In this document: piece by piece, positions 59,818 through 64,000 of the stretch
Layout of the letters: every line of letters begins with the position of its first letter
Position numbering within the stretch: position 1 is the first letter of the stretch
NCBI RefSeq assembly: GCF_012910705.2
Contig: NZ_WTVG02000039.1
Span: 62,001 to 126,000, forward strand
Source: Aromatoleum anaerobium
Lineage (GTDB): Bacteria; Pseudomonadota; Gammaproteobacteria; Burkholderiales; Rhodocyclaceae
Reading direction: 5' to 3'
Length of the DNA stretch: 64,000 nucleotides
The notes under the pieces: generated by a model
Database searches by the model: none
The model's input: the letters and a program-made list of their open reading frames with translations, nothing else
Told to the model about the DNA's origin: nothing
Made by a program: the position numbers and the translations under genes

Positions 59818-60711
59818 TTACGGGAGCGAAAGCGCCGGCGCCAGCACTGCCGCCGCGCCCGGCGAAAGCCCCGGAATGCCGCCAGCGTCCTTGCGGCCGG
59901 TGCCGTCCAGTATCGAGATCGCCGCCATCCGGCTCAGGCGGCGGACCTCCGCGTCGACTGCCGCGACCCGTTTCTCGGTCCACAGGCGGCGCTCGATCAG
60001 CGGCCGCGCGGCGTTCTCGTCGAGCGCGGAGGCGCTCGCGCGGACAATCTCGATCACGCGCAGGCCGGTGGGGGCGGGCAGCAGTGCGACCTCGCCTTCC
60101 TTCAGCGTCGCCAGTTGCGCCGCCACCTCCGGTGGAAGCTCCTCCGCCCCGCGTTCGGCTTCGGTGATGACGAAAGGCAGCTCCTCGCGGCGCAGCCAGT
60201 CCGCAAACTCTGCGAGCGAGTGCGCCGCGCGGAGGTGCTGGCGCAGTTCGGTTTCCCTCGATGCCGGCGCGGAGATTTCGAACTCGCGCAGCGCAAATAT
60301 CCGCCGCTGCGCGAACATCGCCGGATTGGCCTGGTAAAACGCCTCGATCTCGCCGTCCTGCGGGGGCGGAATGCCGTTGACGAGGTCCATGATGTAGCGC
60401 CGCGCAAGGATCTCGCGCCGCGCCGCGCTCACCGCGGATTCGTCCACCCGGGCGCTCCCCGGAGTGCTGCGCAGGAACTGCTGCGCCAGCAGTTCCTCGA
60501 TGACGAGTTTTTCCAGCTGGCGCCGACGGACCTCGTTATCGTGTTGCGGCACGCCGAGGTGCTGCAGCGTGAGATCGAGCTCCGCGGCCGAAATCACCGT
60601 CCCGTTGACGCGCGCCGCGACATCTTCGGGAGGCGCCGGGGAACACGCCGCGAGCACGATCGCCAGGACTGCGGCGACAGCCATGCTCGCGAGATTCCGC
60701 TTTGGCGGCAT
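59818..60711 (-). CDS. epsD: EpsD-type peptidyl-prolyl isomerase lipoprotein
   Basis: A 297-residue lipoprotein (lipobox LAIVLAACS, Cys at residue 23). It has the SurA/PpiC-like architecture: N-terminal helices (VNGTVISAAELDLTLQHL, QLEKLVIEELLAQQFL) and a degenerate parvulin domain. EpsD proteins of exopolysaccharide operons have this form and may assist outer-membrane assembly of export components. The C-terminal Ala/Gly/Pro tail is not conserved. Confidence 0.82.
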   Translation of the reverse strand: MPPKRNLASMAVAAVLAIVLAACSPAPPEDVAARVNGTVISAAELDLTLQHLGVPQHDNEVRRRQLEKLVIEELLAQQFLRSTPGSARVDESAVSAARREILARRYIMDLVNGIPPPQDGEIEAFYQANPAMFAQRRIFALREFEISAPASRETELRQHLRAAHSLAEFADWLRREELPFVITEAERGAEELPPEVAAQLATLKEGEVALLPAPTGLRVIEIVRASASALDENAARPLIERRLWTEKRVAAVDAEVRRLSRMAAISILDGTGRKDAGGIPGLSPGAAAVLAPALSLP

Positions 60712-60722
60712 GTCCTTGCGCC

Positions 60723-61154
60723 TCAATGCCTGCCCAGTCGACGCCGCGCCACGAGTGCACCGACCGCGAGCGCGGCAATCGCTTCCGCAACCCACCCATC
60801 GGCGCGCCGCGACCGGGATGCGCCGCTGGCAGGGCGCGCGTCGTCGAGGATTTCCGGAATATCGACGACCTCCGGTTCGTCGAAGCGCCAGACGTCGCCC
60901 GCAGCGCGCAGCGCCGCGGCGGCCTTCGCCTGCTCCCGCTCCAGTAGCGCGAAGGAAACATCGGCGTCCCCGGAGCTGCCCGAAAGCGGCGCCAGGGCCG
61001 ACGATGATGCGGGGATCCACCCGGTTCCCCCGGTCACGAGAGCCAGTTCCTCGTCGGGAACGAGTTCAATCGTCCGGACTGCCTGGGCCGGATACGAAAT
61101 CCAGATGAAGATCGCCCCAACCAGGATCTGGAACACTCTGCACAGGTTCGCCAT
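60723..61154 (-). CDS. exported small protein with GG motif and C-terminal membrane anchor
   Basis: A 143-residue protein of unknown function. Signal peptide FQILVGAIFIWISYPAQA is followed at once by ELVPDEELALVTGG (residues 30-43), which looks like the double-glycine leader of bacteriocin-type peptides, though placed after a Sec signal. The C-terminus is a hydrophobic helix plus Arg cluster (WVAEAIAALAVGALVARRRL), reminiscent of sorting tails processed by exosortases or related enzymes. It is the first gene of the eps transcript, 11 bases before epsD. Confidence 0.55.
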   Translation of the reverse strand: MANLCRVFQILVGAIFIWISYPAQAVRTIELVPDEELALVTGGTGWIPASSSALAPLSGSSGDADVSFALLEREQAKAAAALRAAGDVWRFDEPEVVDIPEILDDARPASGASRSRRADGWVAEAIAALAVGALVARRRLGRH

Positions 61155-61351
61155 ATGGGTACCTCACGCAGATAAGAGTAGTGTTCCGTCGCCGCTTCCC
61201 AATCTCCGGAAAGTGATAAAACGTAAATGCTTTTTACTTGGATTTAGCCGAACACCGGCTCAGAAATATTTCGAAACTTTTTTTATTGGGCGGCGGGCCC
61301 GCCTGCTGTCCGAAGACGCGCCGCGAGCCCCAAAGACGCGCAAACGGGTAA
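61155..61351 (-). promoter_or_regulatory. A/T-rich gap, probable promoter region of the eps operon
   Basis: About 200 bases between the EpsL-like gene and the small exported protein. The part 61195-61290 is much richer in A and T than its surroundings, with GAAATATTTC (a palindrome) and a T7 run. No ORF. I cannot assign exact -10 and -35 boxes, but a promoter for the genes from 61154 down to 46288 is expected here. Confidence 0.45.
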
Positions 61352-62614
61352 TCAGAAGTCGAGCCTCACGTCGATCCCGTGGATTTTCGCCGTGTAGTCA
61401 AACCGCTCTCCGGCGGCCGAGCGTTTCGCGCGCTGCACCGAGGCCGTGATCGTCAGGTCGCGCAAGGGCGCGTAGCCAACACTCAGGCCGTAAACCCGCG
61501 TCCGGTCGTCGTCGAGCGCCGGCAGCTCGACGTCGCTGCGGTCTCTGCGATATCGCTCGCCGCGCGCGATAACGGTGATCTTGTCGGTGGCCTTCCAGGT
61601 CCCCTCGACGCCGACTCCGCGGGTGACGACGTAGTTGTCGATGACTTCGTATTCGGAGCCGATTTCCCGCCGCGCAATGACCTGGAACGACAGCTTGCCG
61701 GTCGGCTCCCAGCCGAATGCGATGCGTCCGGTCGGCCCGCTGAAGTCGAGGCTGCTCACGTGTTCGTATTCCCGCCGCGTGTAGCCGACGTAGCCGGAAA
61801 AACTGCTGATTCCCGACAATACCCAGCTCCCCCGCAGCCGCAGGTCGCGCTGTTCGTAGCCCGAATCGACCCGTGCGGAAGGGGTGCGGTTCGGATAGTC
61901 GCCGTCAGCCTGGCGGGCCACCAGTGACAGCCGGTTGCCGGACTTGGGGCGGTATCCGATGCCCGCTTCGATCGCGCTCTCGTCGTACTCCGAAGCGTCC
62001 GAACGCTCATCCGAATAGCGGCTGCGCGTGTGTTCCGCACCAACGAGAAAAGACCAGTCGGGATGCCACCAGTAGTCCGCGTCGGCCCCGATTCTGCGCA
62101 GCGTGTTGATGCTGCGGATGCGCCGGTCGGTGTCGGCGAAGCTTCGCGGCGCCTGGCGCTGCAGCAGCGTCGCCGTCCCTGTCCATTGCCGTCCCGCCGC
62201 CCAGTCCCAGCGCAGCGCGCCGCTGGCGGTCGTGCGGTCGAGCTGATTGTGCCGATCGTAGTTGCGGTGTGTCATCTCCACTCCTGCAATGACGCGCTGC
62301 AGGCTGTAGGTGTGTTCGAATCCCAGCGCGGCCGTCGTGCGGCTGATGCGATCGCTCCTCGATCCCCCTTCCGGGGGCCGGACGTCGTCGGGCAGCCGGA
62401 ACAGATTGTCTTCCCGAGAGACGGAGTGCCCCAGCCCCACCGTGAAACCTTCCTCCGGCTCCCCGTCGTCCGCCGCGGCTGCGGCAGCGAAACCGTGGAG
62501 CGCCCAGCTCGCGGCGAGCACGTGCAAGACATGGCGTGCGGCCCGGCGGCGCGAGCCGAGAACCCGGCAGGAAGTCCACCCCCGGGCACGATAAAGAATT
62601 GTTACATCCGTCAT
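61352..62614 (-). CDS. epsL: outer membrane beta-barrel protein, EpsL-like
   Basis: A 420-residue protein. A signal sequence with basic start (LGSRRRAARHVLHVLAASWA) ends near AAAAADDGE. GLGHSVSREDNLFRLPDD is the hallmark beginning of EpsL-type barrels in exopolysaccharide and exosortase loci. The rest is alternating aromatic beta-strands ending in HGIDVRLDF with a terminal Phe, as outer-membrane barrels do. GGGGAG lies about 10 bases before the ATG at 62614. Divergent from the priming transferase with an 87-base gap. Confidence 0.75.
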   Translation of the reverse strand: MTDVTILYRARGWTSCRVLGSRRRAARHVLHVLAASWALHGFAAAAAADDGEPEEGFTVGLGHSVSREDNLFRLPDDVRPPEGGSRSDRISRTTAALGFEHTYSLQRVIAGVEMTHRNYDRHNQLDRTTASGALRWDWAAGRQWTGTATLLQRQAPRSFADTDRRIRSINTLRRIGADADYWWHPDWSFLVGAEHTRSRYSDERSDASEYDESAIEAGIGYRPKSGNRLSLVARQADGDYPNRTPSARVDSGYEQRDLRLRGSWVLSGISSFSGYVGYTRREYEHVSSLDFSGPTGRIAFGWEPTGKLSFQVIARREIGSEYEVIDNYVVTRGVGVEGTWKATDKITVIARGERYRRDRSDVELPALDDDRTRVYGLSVGYAPLRDLTITASVQRAKRSAAGERFDYTAKIHGIDVRLDF

Positions 62615-62701
62615 GACTCGCAAGCTCCCCTGGCTGGTGGGTGATGCTATGAATAATCCACTCGGAGGCGCGTCCGCCCCGGCCTGTGTCAGGAGCAAGC
62701 C

Positions 62702-64000
62702 GTGCCGAACTCGTCGATCTTCACTCATCCTCCCGAATCGGCTCCCGTCGCGGAGACGAATGCCGCGTTTTTCTACGGGAGTTTTTCGACGGCAAGCATA
62801 ATCGAATCGGTCGTCGACCCGTTCATCGCGGTCGGTCTGCTATTTGCTTCGGCATATTTCTACGAGGTCGTTCCCGACAGCCACTATGTGATTCTCGCGC
62901 TGCTGACGTTTTCACTGACGTTTCCCGGAGACAGTCACCTGCGCGACGGAAGGCGGGTGATGGTGCGCAAGACGGCGCTGAACTGGCTGCTGATCGCAGG
63001 CGCGCTGGTGCTGTTCGGGTATGTCACCGGCTATATCCATTATTTTGCGGTGCCGGTGCTGGCGATGTGGCTCGCCGGCACGCCGCTTGCCCTCATCGCG
63101 GCGCACGCGGTGTCGCGCGTTGCGCTGCCGCGGCTCATGTCGAGGGCCGGGACGCAACGCCGCGCAGTGATCGTCGGCTCGAACGACATCGCGATGCAAC
63201 TCGCGCGCGGCATCGAGGAAAACCCTTTTCTCGGTGTGCATCTGCTCGGATTCTTCGACGACCGAACCCCTGCACGCCTGTCCGGGACGACCGCGGGCGT
63301 GCGCCTCGGCCATCTTCGCGAGCTTGCCGCCTATGCGAAGGAGCAGGCCGTCGACCATATCTACATCGCGCTGCCGATGGTGAGCCAGCCGCGCATCCTG
63401 CGGATCCTCGACGATCTGAAGGACACTACCGCGTCGATCTTCTTCGTGCCCGACATGTTCGTGACCGACCTGATCCAGGGCCGCGTCGATCATGTTGCCG
63501 GCACACCGGTCGTCGCGGTCTGCGAGACGCCCTTCACCGGCGTCAACCGCCTCGTCAAGCGACTGTCCGACATCGTCCTCGCGACCGCCATCCTGATCCT
63601 CATCGCACCGCTGATGGTGCTGATCGCGATCGGCGTGAAGCTCGGTTCGCCGGGGCCGGTCATCTTCAAGCAGAACCGCTACGGGCTCGACGGGCGCAAG
63701 ATCCTGGTCTACAAGTTCCGCTCGATGACGGTCTGCGAGGACGGCCCGCAGATCGTCCAGGCCGTCAGGGAAGACACGCGCGTAACGCGTTTCGGCGCCT
63801 GGCTGCGGCGCACCTCGATGGACGAGCTGCCGCAGTTCATCAACGTGCTGCAGGGCCGCATGAGCATCGTCGGGCCGCGTCCGCACGCGGTGGCGCACAA
63901 CGAGACCTACCGGCAAGTCATCAAAGGCTACATGATCCGCCACAAGGTCAAACCCGGCATCACCGGCTGGGCGCAAGTAAACGGCTGCAGGGGCGAAACC
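62702..64000 (+). CDS. undecaprenyl-phosphate glucose phosphotransferase (GumD/EpsB-like), 3' end cut by window
   Basis: An open frame of 433 codons without stop, starting GTG at 62702 with AGGAG six bases upstream. N-terminal membrane helices (VVDPFIAVGLLFASAYFYEV; VILALLTFSLTFPG; LLIAGALVLFGYVTGYIHYF; VPVLAMWLAGTPLALIAAHA) are followed by a nucleotide-fold region (RAVIVGSNDIAMQLARG). The C-terminal sugar transferase has VYKFRSMTVCEDGP, RRTSMDELPQFINVLQGRMS and IVGPRPHA. It links glucose-1-phosphate to the lipid carrier, the first step of repeat-unit synthesis. About 30-40 residues should lie beyond the window. Confidence 0.9.
   Translation, partial: MPNSSIFTHPPESAPVAETNAAFFYGSFSTASIIESVVDPFIAVGLLFASAYFYEVVPDSHYVILALLTFSLTFPGDSHLRDGRRVMVRKTALNWLLIAGALVLFGYVTGYIHYFAVPVLAMWLAGTPLALIAAHAVSRVALPRLMSRAGTQRRAVIVGSNDIAMQLARGIEENPFLGVHLLGFFDDRTPARLSGTTAGVRLGHLRELAAYAKEQAVDHIYIALPMVSQPRILRILDDLKDTTASIFFVPDMFVTDLIQGRVDHVAGTPVVAVCETPFTGVNRLVKRLSDIVLATAILILIAPLMVLIAIGVKLGSPGPVIFKQNRYGLDGRKILVYKFRSMTVCEDGPQIVQAVREDTRVTRFGAWLRRTSMDELPQFINVLQGRMSIVGPRPHAVAHNETYRQVIKGYMIRHKVKPGITGWAQVNGCRGET

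Noticed and set aside
61195-61290. A/T-rich patch with T7 as a terminator for epsL
   Set aside because: On the epsL strand the run is A, not T, and no adjoining GC stem ends in T; a promoter region is more likely.

Overview
This window is GC-rich chromosomal DNA from a betaproteobacterium, most likely the Azoarcus/Aromatoleum/Thauera group of the Rhodocyclales. That placement is an inference from gene order (suhB, trmJ, cysE, iscRSUA-hscBA-fdx-iscX; gloB, methyltransferase, rnhA, dnaQ; smc-zipA-ligA; dapC-dapD-dapE-prmB), from the protein sequences and from the high GC; no rRNA gene is present to test it. No tRNA, CRISPR array or intact insertion sequence was seen.

1-7.8 kb is a disturbed accessory region. 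It holds a small exported peptide, a zinc-binding anti-sigma protein, two remnants of ECF sigma region 4, an operon of a Cys-repeat exported peptide plus a His-rich protein of unknown function, a truncated SenB-type glycosyltransferase, an arsenosugar module (arsS with an internal deletion, then an intact arsM) and a SAM methyltransferase divergent from an AraC regulator. Five back-to-back or gene-proximal copies of a promoter-like element (TGTAAGG or CGTAAGG, 15-16 bases, then CGAC or CGTCGAC) tie these genes into what looks like one ECF-sigma regulon whose sigma gene is broken here. A second, complete arsS followed by a scrap of arsM lies at 19.5-20.5 kb.

7.9-19.1 kb carries housekeeping genes: bcp, a SlyD-like FKBP, a fused oligopeptide-type ABC ATPase, mltD, gloB, a methyltransferase, rnhA, dnaQ, a spermidine-synthase-like gene and mutS. 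20.6-23.5 kb has a glutamine amidotransferase, a frameshifted membrane protein, a LolA-like periplasmic protein and suhB. 23.6-32.4 kb is trmJ, cysE and the full ISC iron-sulfur operon, with an extra NifS-type desulfurase between iscR and iscS, and a glutathione peroxidase. 32.4-38.3 kb, on the minus strand, is the lysine/diaminopimelate branch (dapC, dapD, dapE) with pilU, prmB and a response regulator. 38.5-46.2 kb is smc, zipA, ligA and galU; the first half of ligA has clearly lower GC than everything around it and looks like a recombinant segment.

46.3-64 kb is an exopolysaccharide cluster. The glycan-building enzymes resemble the xanthan (gum) set: a GumD-like priming transferase (cut by the window end), GumM-, GumH- and GumK-like glycosyltransferases, a GumE-like polymerase, a flippase and a pyruvyl transferase. 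The export machinery is instead of the EpsD/EpsE/EpsF/EpsG/EpsL type known from methanolan and exosortase-associated loci. galU next door supplies UDP-glucose. A GH5 glycanase and two small unexplained proteins sit inside the operon.
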